This document shows, piece by piece, positions 24,391 through 35,400 of a stretch of 64,000 nucleotides of DNA (the first letter of the stretch is position 1; each line of letters starts with the position of its first letter). The notes beneath the pieces are model-generated. The model saw nothing but the letters and a program-made list of their open reading frames with translations. It made no database searches and was not told where the DNA came from. The stretch spans positions 310,001 to 374,000 of the forward strand of contig JAGFBZ010000571.1 of NCBI GenBank assembly GCA_018398805.1. The letters are read 5' to 3'. Position numbers and translations under genes: made by a program. This DNA comes from Hirundichthys speculiger (taxonomy: Eukaryota; Chordata; Actinopteri; Beloniformes; Exocoetidae).

Positions 24391-27300
24391 CTGGAAAACA
24401 AAACATCTTTAGAGCAGACTCACTTTTATCTCACTTCCATTTCTTTTTTGAGCTTGTTCTAATTAAAAGAATGATAAAATAGTCAATATGCATGGGTACG
24501 TTTCTATGGGTAACTATGACTATTTGTGTATACAATCTCCTTTTCTAATGCCTGCAGTGATGGAGGGCTGGTGGTATACGCTTGCCTGTAATGAGAGCTA
24601 ATGTAAGAGGGAGGCAGGGAGGGGCAGGGAACCTGCCGGCTGAGAGGATGGAAGCCTGGGGAGGTGAGGTGGGCGCCCCTGCTGTGGAGACTATTTGTTT
24701 GAGTCAACCTTTATTAACACAGGACCACTGGCTTTGCACATCAGTCTGCTGTGTGATATGGAGAATTCATTGCAGGCTGTGTGTCTGCGCCATCAACCTT
24801 GTAATAAACATGTTTCATCCAGAGGGAAAATTATTCCACCCTGGTTCAACAAAACATTGAAAGTGGAGGAACTTTATGACTGTGAAACAATTTCCTCGAG
24901 ACAATGAAAATAAAAACAACTCAAACTACACTAGTGAATTCACCTATTTTATGTTAATAAAATCAAATGACAGGATTGCGATAATGTTTTTTTTTTTTTT
25001 TTATTAAAAAATGATTTACTTTCTTAGAGTCTGGAAGAAGAAAAAAGTAGAAAACAAAAATTTTGAAAAAGCAGATAAAAGTGAATTTACATGGAAACTG
25101 CTGATGTTTGCAGTATATTTAAAGAAGCTGATCCTTGAAAAACAGAAGACAAGTGTATATTCAAATGACAACTAATCATTTTAACATTTTACATCATTTA
25201 TACAGAATTGAGTGAGCAAATGCTTAGCATTGATCTCCAAATCCATAAAATTAGGCTCTAATTATTGAAAGTTTCTAATAAAGTGGGTGGGGAATCTGTT
25301 TCATTTAAACCTTAAACATTTTGTAAAAAATGCCAAGAACCAAAGATCTATTAAACAACCTTTGGAAAATGACACAAGTGCCAAAATATTTAAAAAGATC
25401 TAAAAAGGTTTTGCACTAAATAACTAACCTGCAAAAAAGAATGGGAGGAAAGAATCGTATACATTTTAAAGCACTTAACTATTGATCCAGAACTGATGGA
25501 ATTAAAGCCAGCACAAGAGAGAAGTGTTTGATGCAAAAAGAAGTCTCAAAGAACTCCAGTTTCATCAGGAAACCTGCAGGTTAGTCTCGAATTGGATTAT
25601 TTCAAAGTATGTTCTCTGTTTAAAAAGTATACAAGAGCAATTACATTTTATATTTTGAAAATAAAGGCAAACATTTGTTGAGTGTATGCATATAGGTTAC
25701 TTACACATAAAAAGCTTTTTCTTTCCCAATAAGCAAACTCAGCTGGATCCTTTGAATTTAGAAGACTGATATCAACTGTTACTTTTTTTTAATACAGCAG
25801 TTTATATTCTGTTTGTGATTCAGGACTGAAACCACAAAATAAAGGCCATTTCCTTCATTTTTCTATTTCACTGATAGAGTCTCACTTTCACCTTCAGTGA
25901 AATTACACTTCTTTTCTGTTGCTATTTAATTGTGTTCTCATGTGCAAATTTACTGCAGCCATTCATGGTTAAAATAGGAAATGAAAATCAGGTTTTAGGG
26001 GTGTACATTTTCACAATGAGAACCATTATAAATCTGGTGAAAATAATGTTTATTCCCTGTTCTGCCTTTGTGTGTACACAGTTTTAATAATAAAAATGCA
26101 GAAGTTTGTGCATTTGGTCTCTAGTCTTTTGGAATAGTGCCCCATAGAAAAAGCAAAAGTAGAGAAATTTGGCTACAGTTAAAGTTACCATGTGTGATGT
26201 AGGCAACAAATATCTTTTCAAACTTAGCTCCTCACACCATCTGTGAAGCAAAGAGGTGGGAAAATCATTCTTTTGCTCAAGTGCCTCAGATAGATTGTAG
26301 GAGCTTGTAGGAATAAGTGAAACGATGATACTGCATCAAATAAAAAAGAACTTGAAGATAATCTGTGACAATCTGAAAGCTGAAGTTGAACTGTATTCTG
26401 GACCCTCAGCAGAACATCTTAGTACTCAAACAAATCCACCAACATTTCAAAAAGAAGAAATCAACAGTAATGGTATAGGCAGGTCCTAAATTTAGAATAT
26501 TGCAATTTTTCTTTTTCTTTCTTTTTCCTGAAACCAAGTTAAAAGCCACCAGTTTCAGTTGCTCATTCTTATTTTTTCAGATGGTTATATAAATCCACGT
26601 GATCAAATACATGAATGTTCTCTCTCACCTTTCTTGCATTTGCTGCTGTATTTTCTGATTCCTAGAATCCCACTGATGGAAAAACTGGACTCAGAGTCTG
26701 TTCCCATGGCAACAGATGATGCTGATGAAACAGAGGTCCAGTAACATTAGTAAGAGGGGGAAAAACAGATCAGGAGAGCAGAGGCTGGAAAGAAAATACT
26801 TACCATCTTCACAGAGCTCAGTCTGGACTTTGTTCCTGATGATCCTGTAAAGACCGAGAGTCCCTCATTTTACAGATCTGTGATGTCAAGCTCATCAATC
26901 ATGTGTACATGAGATTGTCTATACCTGTTGATGGAGCTGATGCTGGGCACACTATCGTGATCACACACTTGCTCCAGCACCAACCTGTCTCGGATCTCCC
27001 AGGCAAACATAGCGGGGTTGTTATGTTTCAGTTGTAGGATCCTTTGCACAACTGTGGGAGTTGCTACTTTGGGCTTAGAACCCCCCATCAGTCCTGGTCT
27101 GATGCTTCCTGTCTTACTGTACCTGAATGAACAATGTTGATACCTGTCAGAAGGGTTATTATTCTCAGTATGCTGTGAAAGCAGGTCTCTGCTGTGCACG
27201 GAGCAGTAAAGTCCAAACTGGCTTGAAGATACCTGATGAAATGTTCGCACACAACAGCATTAGGAAGTGGAACAACAAGAAAAGACTGAATTCGCCTTGC

Positions 27301-27896
27301 GATGACCTCACACACGTTTTAAAATACTTGCAGTTCACACAAAAATCAGCAGAATGTAAAGCATCAGGTGACACTGAAATAAATGTGTTAAGACATTTAC
27401 ATAGCCTCAAGGTTCACCTACAAACTCAAAACAGTAGGTTCACTTTCAAAACCTTGTTGCCCAGCAGACCATATTTTAAAAACGATCTGCAACAAATTTG
27501 ATTATACACACCTTTGTCCCGATTAAAAAGTCTATACTCAGACAAAATGGGACATAAATCCACTTTACCTGGTAAGTATTTTGCTGACACAGCCGTGACT
27601 GACGCGCAGGCAGCGGGAGATCTGGCAGGGACGCACACCCTGCTGTGCCAGCTCCACAATACGCTGTCTTATCACGTGCGGTAACGGTCGCCCATTAATG
27701 AAGACACCGCCGAGCTGGTTCACACCACTGTTCCCTCATCAAAGGAAAAAGAAGAAAAAGAAAATGAAAACTCAATTTAAAAAGGGCATAGCTCGTAGCA
27801 ACATCCAGGGATAATTTAGCCCACGACAACAACTCCACTTTACTTACTGTGCGTAACGGTGAGCGGGACGTGTCCGACTCCGAGACGAACTTCCAT
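24269..27896 (-). CDS. pax5: divergent PAX2/5/8-class paired-domain transcription factor, pax5-like
   Basis: Exons in transcript order: 27896-27848 (ATG), 27734-27569, 27122-26925, 26844-26804, 26721-26629, then tentative 24681-24586 and 24390-24269 (TAG). Phases agree throughout; about 254 aa. Exons 2-4 encode a full paired domain: [80 protein letters not shown]. The intron splitting SSINR from IIR matches PAX5. Exon 5 carries the octapeptide [17 protein letters not shown] is the PAX5 form as I remember it. The tentative last exon ([11 protein letters not shown]) resembles the PAX2/5/8 C-terminal QYSSYND-W block. No homeodomain-remnant exon was found. PAX2/5/8 proteins direct midbrain-hindbrain, kidney or B-cell fate; this copy's role is unknown. 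The paired domain is far more diverged than expected of pax5. The head-to-head zcchc7 neighbour supports the identity. Confidence 0.8.
24586..24681 (-). other. pax5: tentative pax5-like exon 6 with GC donor
   Basis: A GC-rich island in AT-rich DNA. An acceptor after CTCCACAG opens a phase-1 frame ([15 protein letters not shown]) that ends in ACAG|GCAAGC, a GC-AG type donor. The phase fits exon 5 upstream and the last exon downstream. Its Pro/Ser content recalls the PAX5 transactivation region, but similarity is weak. Confidence 0.3.
24682..26628. other. pax5: long AT-rich intron of the pax5-like gene, no homeodomain exon seen
   Basis: In PAX5 the next exon would carry the partial homeodomain helix (TQQQLE...LDRVFER). 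No minus-strand frame with that pattern was found in this 1.9 kb, which is very AT-rich with poly-T and poly-A runs. No transposon was recognised. Confidence 0.5.
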
Positions 27897-28692
27897 CACT
27901 GGCTGACACTAAAATAGCATGTTCTACTTCACTGTTACACGTTGATTGGATAAAATATAGTTATTTTCGCCAAAAAAAAGTCTCCATTCACATATAAAAC
28001 TGTAAAAAAAAAAAAAAAAAAAGAAGTAAACAAATCTTTAATCCTTATTCAGATCAGCTAACATCTGCACCTCTAATTAACTTCATGCAGATTCATAATG
28101 TTTTGACCTAAACGGAGCAAAGCAAACACATAACCTTATTGGCGTATGTAAAAAGTTAAATCCAGAGCTTGGTACCGGCTCGGCTGCCTCGCTGCTACTT
28201 TCAGCACCTGAGTGGTGGACAGCGGCAGGGACGTTGTTTGTGGACGTTCACGTGAGAAGGGACGTCATGAGTCGCCAGAGGCCACGCAGGAGTGAAAATG
28301 CATATATGATTTATGTTTTTGATAGATAATGAGTTCAATTTGCTCTACCTGTGTTTTTATTTTCCATAACATGCAATTGTTGCTTTAACATTTTGCTGGA
28401 AAGCACAGAATACAAGTAATATTTTAATGTTGTAACGCAACAAAAGTAAGTACATCTATGAAATAGAAAACTATTCTTTGTACTATAACTTAATTACTGC
28501 TAATGGTCTTTATGCATTAATCTTAATAAATAATTCAAATGTTTGATTAGCCCACTAAGAGGCTATAAAATTGTGTTTCAGGAATCTGTCACTATTATTG
28601 TATAATACAGATTAATAAAAAAAAATAGATTGTTGAATATAGAATCCCGTAAAATGACAACTAATGAAAAGATAGGATTTGGGATTTTTCTC

Positions 28693-28695
<3 letters not shown>

Positions 28696-28743
<48 letters not shown>

Positions 28744-28779
28744 ATATATGTATATATATACATACATACATACATACAC
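28696..28779. repeat. compound (CT)n-(TA)n-(CATA)n microsatellite
   Basis: About 22 CT units are followed by TATATG/TATATA and five CATA units. The short open frames across it are repeat artefacts. Confidence 0.95.
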
Positions 28780-28887
28780 CAGTCTATTCTGAAAAAGTTG
28801 AAAAAAAAAGTCTATTCTATAACAGTTGAAAAATTAGGTCAACTCATTAGATCAATTAGCAACAGGTCAGTGACATGATTGCTTAAA

Positions 28888-28890
28888 ACA

Positions 28891-28921
<31 letters not shown>

Positions 28922-28940
28922 CAAACAGACAAACAAAAAA
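28888..28940. repeat. (AAAAC)n simple repeat
   Basis: A run of AAAAC units with minor interruptions between pax5-like and zcchc7. Confidence 0.9.
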
Positions 28941-30489
28941 CCCACCCTATAAGGTAGTCAGAGTCTCTCATAAGTAATGATCGGCAGATGTTCACCAATC
29001 TGCAGAAAACTGCATCTACAAATTTCACAAATGTTACTCAGCACATAATGCTACAATTTTTGTGTGCATGAAAGAGGGCAAAAAAATCAGTATTGGATGT
29101 CTATGTCTTGTCTGTGTGATAAGGAACACTTCCAGAAATCACCATCCTTCTTCTCTGAGCCAAGTTCATTTAAATTGACTCATGAATTGAATTTTGAGAT
29201 ACTCTTTGGGAATCTTGGACTCGACACTCTGTACTAAGGAATTCAGGCAACATTTGGCTTGTTGTCACCCTCCCCTCAAAAGCCTGCATCTCTTATGGTA
29301 TAGGGGCATAATAGTGCCTATGGAATGGGAAGCTTGCACATCTGGAAAGAAAATATAAATGCCAGAAGGTATATACAGATTTTAGAGAAACATCTAATGT
29401 TTCTATTTAGATGTCTTTTTCATGAAAGACCTTACATCTTTCAAGAAGTCAATGTGAAGCTGCATATTGCATCCATTACAGAAGCATGGCTTTGCTGCAG
29501 AAGGGTCCTGCTACTGAACTGGTCCGGCTAGTGTTCAGACCTTTCACAAATATTTGGTACATCATGAAATGAAATAAGAAGATCCATATGGAGTAGGACA
29601 TCTGTCAAAAAACAATGTGCGTTTATAAGTTAGTATTCTGGCATATTCCTCTAAAGTTGTGCATAAAAAAATGTACATTTAAAAAAAGTTAATTCTCATG
29701 TGAGTAAAATCATGTATAAAATGTTTAATTTGTATTTTCTCTTGTATTTTTGTCTCTGAAAATACGATTCAAATAGTTACAACCTTAAAAGGTTATGACT
29801 ACAAAATACAACTTTACGGTTGCTGTTTCTTCATTATGAATATGAAGATACAACTGAGAATTCACCGTCAAAAATTTGTCACAAGGTCATAGGTATCATC
29901 CCTAGGCAGTCATTTCATGTCACCACCGAAACAGAAACCAAATTAAACATTTTATATATGATTTTACTCGTATGAGAATGAATACACTTTAATTTACAAT
30001 TTTTCAAACGTATGCACAAATTTAGATGAATATGCACGAATGCTCATTGTACAAGTGCTCAGATGAGCACTTGTACATGCTCATCTGTCTTAGTCCATAG
30101 ATCCAGCTCTGCTGAGCAGTTTGAATTCTACATCAGACTAGAATAGTAAAGCATTCCTCTCCCAAAACTCCAGCACCTATTTTCCTCAGTTGCTCGACAT
30201 ACGGACTTTTGTTCAAAGGTGATTTATAACAATAAACATTACTCTGTAACAACTGTGGAGACATGTTGGTGCCAACATAAATTAAAAATAATGTTTTCTT
30301 TTCTAAAGATGGCAGATTTCCTTAAATTAAACATTTGACATGTTTTCTGTAGGGTTGTTTTTGTGAATAAAATATGGGTTCATGAGAGTCACAAATCATT
30401 CCATTCTGTTTTTATTTACATTCTACACAGAGTGTCTGAATCACAAGTTTAGGAATTGGGGTTGTAACACAATCATAAAATTTGCAGAT

Positions 30490-31180
30490 TTACAGTCTCA
30501 TATAAGGGAGAGATGAGGATGCTACAGGGACGGATGAGGTCCAGAAATTGGTGTGATGGTTTTTACTCAATAATCTGACAAAGAATTTCATCCAAAGAAA
30601 AACAAAGAACTCGTCACTGATTATAGAAAGAGTGCTGGCTGGGGGGGTGACCCAACACCTCTCAACCACCACTCTTTATAAATAATGACAGCATGTAAAG
30701 ATTCTGGTTCTTCATATTTCTAATATACTGAAATCACATAGTCTGTTAAACACCCAGATGCTGTGAGAAAGGCTCAGCAATGCAGAAGGATCCTGAGGCC
30801 ACTGAAAAAGAATCGTATGAGTGAGTGGTTGATGATGACATCAAATCAAACCTTTTTATAAAGCACTTCTAAAACAACGGCAGTCAGCCAAAGTGCTGTA
30901 CAATTAAAGTAGACATTCTGCTGTTCATCTGTCGACTGTGTCCTGGTGAACCGCATCACAGCATGGCGCCAGCTGTTCAGAAGCAGACAAAGAGGCTCTG
31001 ACGATGGTAATAAATACAGCCTGAAAAATCATTGGAAACCTTTTCCCCTCTCTGGAGGGGATGGCTAACAGTTGTTACTGGCTGCCACCAAAGCAGAGCC
31101 CCCACAATCATCAGAGACTGTACCCACCCAGGAAACCATCTGTTTGACATTCTTGGATTCTGAGAAGCAATACAGATCAC
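30490..31180 (+). mobile_element. decayed LINE fragment with a nested retroposon tail
   Basis: Frames read in pieces such as NKELVTDYRKSAGWG, CVLVNRITAWRQLFRS and NNCW-like TKAEPPQSSETVP, resembling the C-terminal reverse-transcriptase region of fish LINEs (KELVIDYRK, then the RDPSHP region). An inserted AAAGCACTTCTAAAACAACG...CCAAAGTGCTGTACAATTAA block at about 30858-30908 is the tail phrase of another fish retroposon. Many stops and indels. Confidence 0.55.
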
Positions 31181-31199
31181 TCAAAACAAATTAGATGTA

Positions 31200-31690
31200 T
31201 GCTTTTCTCTTTAGCACTGATTATACACATGCAGGAGGAAGCCTGATGGTCTGGGACTGTTTTTCTGGATTCAGAGTCAGTGACTTGTACAGAGTGAGAG
31301 GCTCTCTGTCTAGTTGGTGAGGGGTTGATTCTACAGCAAAATAATGACCCAAAGCATAAGTCTAAGCTACGAACTACCTCAAGAAAAAAAGAACACATGG
31401 TCAGCTTGAAAACATGGAGTGGCCATCACAGTCTCCAGACTTATACCCCATCGAGCTGGTCTGGGATGAGACAGAAGTGTGAAAGCAAAGCAACCAACAA
31501 CTGCTATACATTTATAGGAACTTCTGCAACAAAGTTTGAAAGAACTTTCTGAAGAATATTTGATTTTTTACTGTAGAAAGAAGTTAATGAGTGTGTTCAG
31601 CTGTTAAATCTGCCAAAGGTGGCTACTTTGAATCAAAAACTTAGAATACATTTAGTTTTATAAGTTAATTCCACACTTCTTCTCCTTATT
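31200..31690 (+). mobile_element. Tc1-like transposase remnant
   Basis: The plus strand encodes ILQQNNDPKHKSKL, then EWPSQSPDLYPIELVWDE split between frames. These are the C-terminal catalytic blocks (DNDPKHTSK and SPDLNPIE) of Tc1-family DDE transposases. Upstream, the GLMVWDCF-like GGSLMVWDCF phrase can be followed at about 31234. Frameshifted and inactive. Confidence 0.75.
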
Positions 31691-31809
31691 ATTATTATTA
31701 TTATACTTCAGTTGTCTATATGTCCTATGAGGGTACAATGAGACATGAAATGGATATATACACACACACACACAAAAATTGTTTTGTTTAATTTTTGTTC
31801 CTAACATAG

Positions 31810-31954
31810 TGCGAATAACGGGGGGGTTTGGGGGGGTTTAACCCCCCCCCAATTACAACTTCAACCCCCCTAAAGAAGGGACAAATTGTCATTTTTGTCA
31901 TCTCTAGAAAATGTTGACCCCCCCAATTGTCATCGTATAATTCGCACTCTGGTT
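31810..31954. mobile_element. small foldback MITE with G/C homopolymer arms
   Basis: The ends are inverted: AGTGCGAATAACGGGGGGG on the left and a right arm that closes ATAATTCGCACT. Between them are G7-T3-G7 and C8 tracts that pair with each other. Length about 140 bp and no coding capacity. No target duplication was confirmed. Confidence 0.55.
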
Positions 31955-32489
31955 CCTAACCTGTCATCGGTCTTGACGCTGGGTTCAATTTTGGTTGTCC
32001 AACAATTTCAGGAAACACCGGGTAAGGTCTCTCAATGCTCAATGGCCTTAACTTGTAAACAAGCGTGGTGGGAGCAACTTTTTTTTTCCTTTCTCGGCTG
32101 TTTTGTGCGAACTTTTTATCAAATTGAACGGAAACGCGACTTGGATATAGTGAGTCAAAATAGTGACCAAGCAACAACAACATTCATTTAGAATTCATGT
32201 TTGACTTGTGTTTGGACTCTATTTTAGCTGCAGTGCTAACTGCTTCTTCCTCTACCGAGCTAACTAACGCAGTAAATGCCGAAACCAACGTGTCAGAAAC
32301 TTTGGGCCAATTTACAAACCATTTTTTTATTTTAATAGTGGCGAATGACATTTTCAAACCATTTTTAAACATTTGTTCACGACCGGTTTTTAAGGAAAGA
32401 TTGTGTAAATGAGTCGATAGCCACCGCTGCTTGTCAGCTGTGCAGGCAGTTGCCATCGGGGGGCGCTGTTGAGATGGTCAGGTTGTACT

Positions 32490-35400
32490 ATGGAACATAC
32501 TGAGGAAAATGAAGATGATGGCCGAGACAGAGTCATAAATGACCTCTTCTTTATTGAGGACTCCAGTAGTTCAGAAGATGAGGAAGACATTAACTTTGGT
32601 TACCACAAACGGCACAAAAATGGCAAAGCTCCAAAGCTCATTGGGGGGAGCTCTCCTCCGCTCCTCCTGGCCTTTTCCACCACCTCCGGAAAGGATCTGC
32701 AGGACACTCGCTCGACTTCCAGTGATGACTTACACGAGGAGCGAGAGGGGGATAGTGACCATACCATCGAGGAGTGGATGATTCTGGGAGGAGAGGAGCA
32801 GGTGGAAGACTCGAGCATCCAGCTCAACCTGAGCTACTGGAACAGCTCAGAGGATGACACTGGATATGAAGGTTTGACATGTTAATAGTATATTGCTGCT
32901 GTCTGTCATTTCAGTAGTCCTAGAGCAGATAGATCAGTTCATTTCAAAATACACCTTTCATCAATAGAGTCACACAGTTCTTGATTATAAAAGACTACAA
33001 ATCAAATAAGAGATTAAAAAAAAAGTTAAAACATACACAGAATCAGTCTTCAGTTGTAGTGATGTAGTCTACATTATGAATTTTAGTGTCCAAACCAAGC
33101 GGAGAAAAGGACAGACCCTTGCTATTAGAGGTTTATCTACAGTTTAGAAAAAGACATTTTCTTTTCTCCACATCTGACAGTAAGGTTGAAGAAACTTTTC
33201 TGTTTTTGTTCTCATTATGCCATAATGAGAGAGGAAACAAGAGAAAACAAGAGCAGACACCTCTTTTTGTCCGGGCAGTCTACCCAAGATTATTTGAAAT
33301 AAAAGGTTTTTTTTTCTTTTCTTTTTTCTGTTTTTGTGTTTTGTTTTTTAAAATAAAATAATTGCCTTTTTTATGTCACTATTATTATTTTTCCTTCTAT
33401 TTTTCTGATTATCTTTAAAAACAGCTTAATGAAGAATTAAAACATAATTAAAAACCACAGTCAAGCACATTGACTAAAACTTATTCAACAACAGTAAGAA
33501 AAAAAAAAAAAAAAACATGATTGGACAAGCAGTTGTCATATTTTGTGCTCAAGTAAGTTGGAATAACATGAGAGACACAGCTGGAATTGCAGCCTAGTTT
33601 AGTTTTTATTGTTGCGGTTACTTAAACACATTTATACATTATGATGTTGAATATATGACATCTGATATTACTATAAGTAGTGAAGGAAGATTAAATTATT
33701 AATATTATTGTTGTGTTAAACTTTCATGACAACTTTAAAGATGATGTTTTTACCAGCTCTTAGCCTACAACTCCATGTTCTTCTTCACAGACAGTACTGT
33801 GGAATTAGAATTTAATGCAGATAATTATTCTAACAAGCTATATAAAGGGGGAAAAGTCTCTGGAGCACAGAAATTGTAGGTTTGTTTCACAAATAAATAA
33901 TAGGTTGTGTAATGTTTAAGAAACTATCTTTAAAAAAAAAAGGAGCTACACCTTCTACAAGTGTACTGAATATCTGGAAAAGATCATTGTGCTTGAAAAA
34001 AAAAACCGTGATTTGTAATTTCTTTGGTTTGTTTTTATATGTTTCCATTGAAATTCAAGAACTGTTTTTACAAGCAACTGATTTATGTCTTTTACTCTGC
34101 AAAGTTTGCATTTGTGTCTAGCTAGTAACAGTGTTCGCCGTGATAATTTTCTCTATCACAGATATGAGAAATGACGATGTGAAATCGGTCACAGATACCT
34201 GGGCTGTATCAGACAAAGACAAGGTAACTTTTATTATAAGTCAAATTTCAAGAATGCTACAAGAGAGCTTTTGTTAAAGCCTAAAAACGTGCACTGGTTG
34301 GATTGTGGTAAATTAATGAGAGAAGTTCTTACAAATTCATGTTTTAGACTCTAAAACTGTAGTATGCTTGTTGTTACAAATATCTTTTATTTGTTTTTTT
34401 CTTTTCATCGTGTCTAGTATGGTGCTGATCAGCCTCTGGCCAGCCGCTATTTTGTGCCTGGTCGCTCTTTGATCTGTCACATCTGCAACAAGATGGGACA
34501 TGTTGCCAAAAACTGCTACCTTCACAAGGTAAAGGAAAAAACTCATCTGTAGTTTTCTTACTTCAGTGGGCATTCGCAAAGGCTGAATTTCAAAAAACCA
34601 CCCATCTTAAAACATATGTATGGTATGTGTGCATTATTTCTCTCTATCAGAAGAAAAATCCCATCTGTGTCCTTTGTGGGATGCAGGGCCACATTCAGAG
34701 AGACTGTCCAGGCCGCCCCTGCACTATCTGTGGACGGTCTTCACACAGGCCCGGCCCCTGCAAAGTGCCTCCAGTGTGGAACCAACACTGCCAGCGTTGC
34801 GGGATGACAGGCCACCTATGTGATGTGAGATCGCCCATCAATTCCCGCATCAAGCTCCTTAGAGTGTTTGTGTAGGAGAATGTGTTGCCTGTTGAAAGCA
34901 TCCGTCAGTTTTGTGTCAACAGATTCTGCAGCCTCAGGAATGTGTCACTTTATGAAGTGTTTCTCCATCTCTGCCAGCAGTTCCTTGTCTTCAGTAGAGA
35001 CAGTTTTTTTGTGCTGTTTTTTTTCCTTCTTTTCGCTTAAAAACGTTTTTTTTTTTCTTCCTTTGTTTTCTTGATTTTCCATAGGCTTGCCCAGATACAT
35101 GGCGACAGTACCACTTGACGGTGAGTTAAGTTATGTTCATCACTTTGTTTCTTGTATCTTGCCTTAGGGGCGAAATGCATGAGAAAGCTGAAGATTATCA
35201 GAGGGATGTCGCACAAAAGTAGAATTAAGAAATCTGGTATGTCTGAGAAAGCGAAGGCTTGACGCATCCTCCTGAATTCATCGTAGCTTATTCCACTGGA
35301 TGAATGCCAAGCCGGGATGAGAAGGTGTGGCTCTGACAAGCCAGATGTAACTAACTCTGGTATGTGGGTGTTCATGGCTTTCTTAAGCAGACTGCAAGGT

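Larger units (their letters stand above)
27897..32489. other. bidirectional intergenic region between pax5-like and zcchc7
   Basis: 4.6 kb separating two divergently transcribed genes. A somewhat more GC-rich patch at about 28150-28290 lies just upstream of the pax gene start and could hold its promoter. The rest holds simple repeats, a LINE fragment, a Tc1 remnant and a small foldback element. The first exon and promoter of zcchc7 could not be delimited. Confidence 0.5.

Noticed and set aside
26925..27734. Resemblance of the paired domain to insect Pox-neuro ([22 protein letters not shown])
   Set aside because: The IIRNKVQ end, the PAX5-style octapeptide, the exon borders and the zcchc7 synteny all point to the PAX2/5/8 class. 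The Pox-neuro-like residues are more simply convergent.
28578..28878. Open frames over the CT/TA microsatellite
   Set aside because: Simple-repeat translation (REREREI, SLSLSL) with no gene context.
31820..31850. Possible G-quadruplex
   Set aside because: Only two long G runs are present on one strand, and the tract pairs with the neighbouring C run as a foldback.
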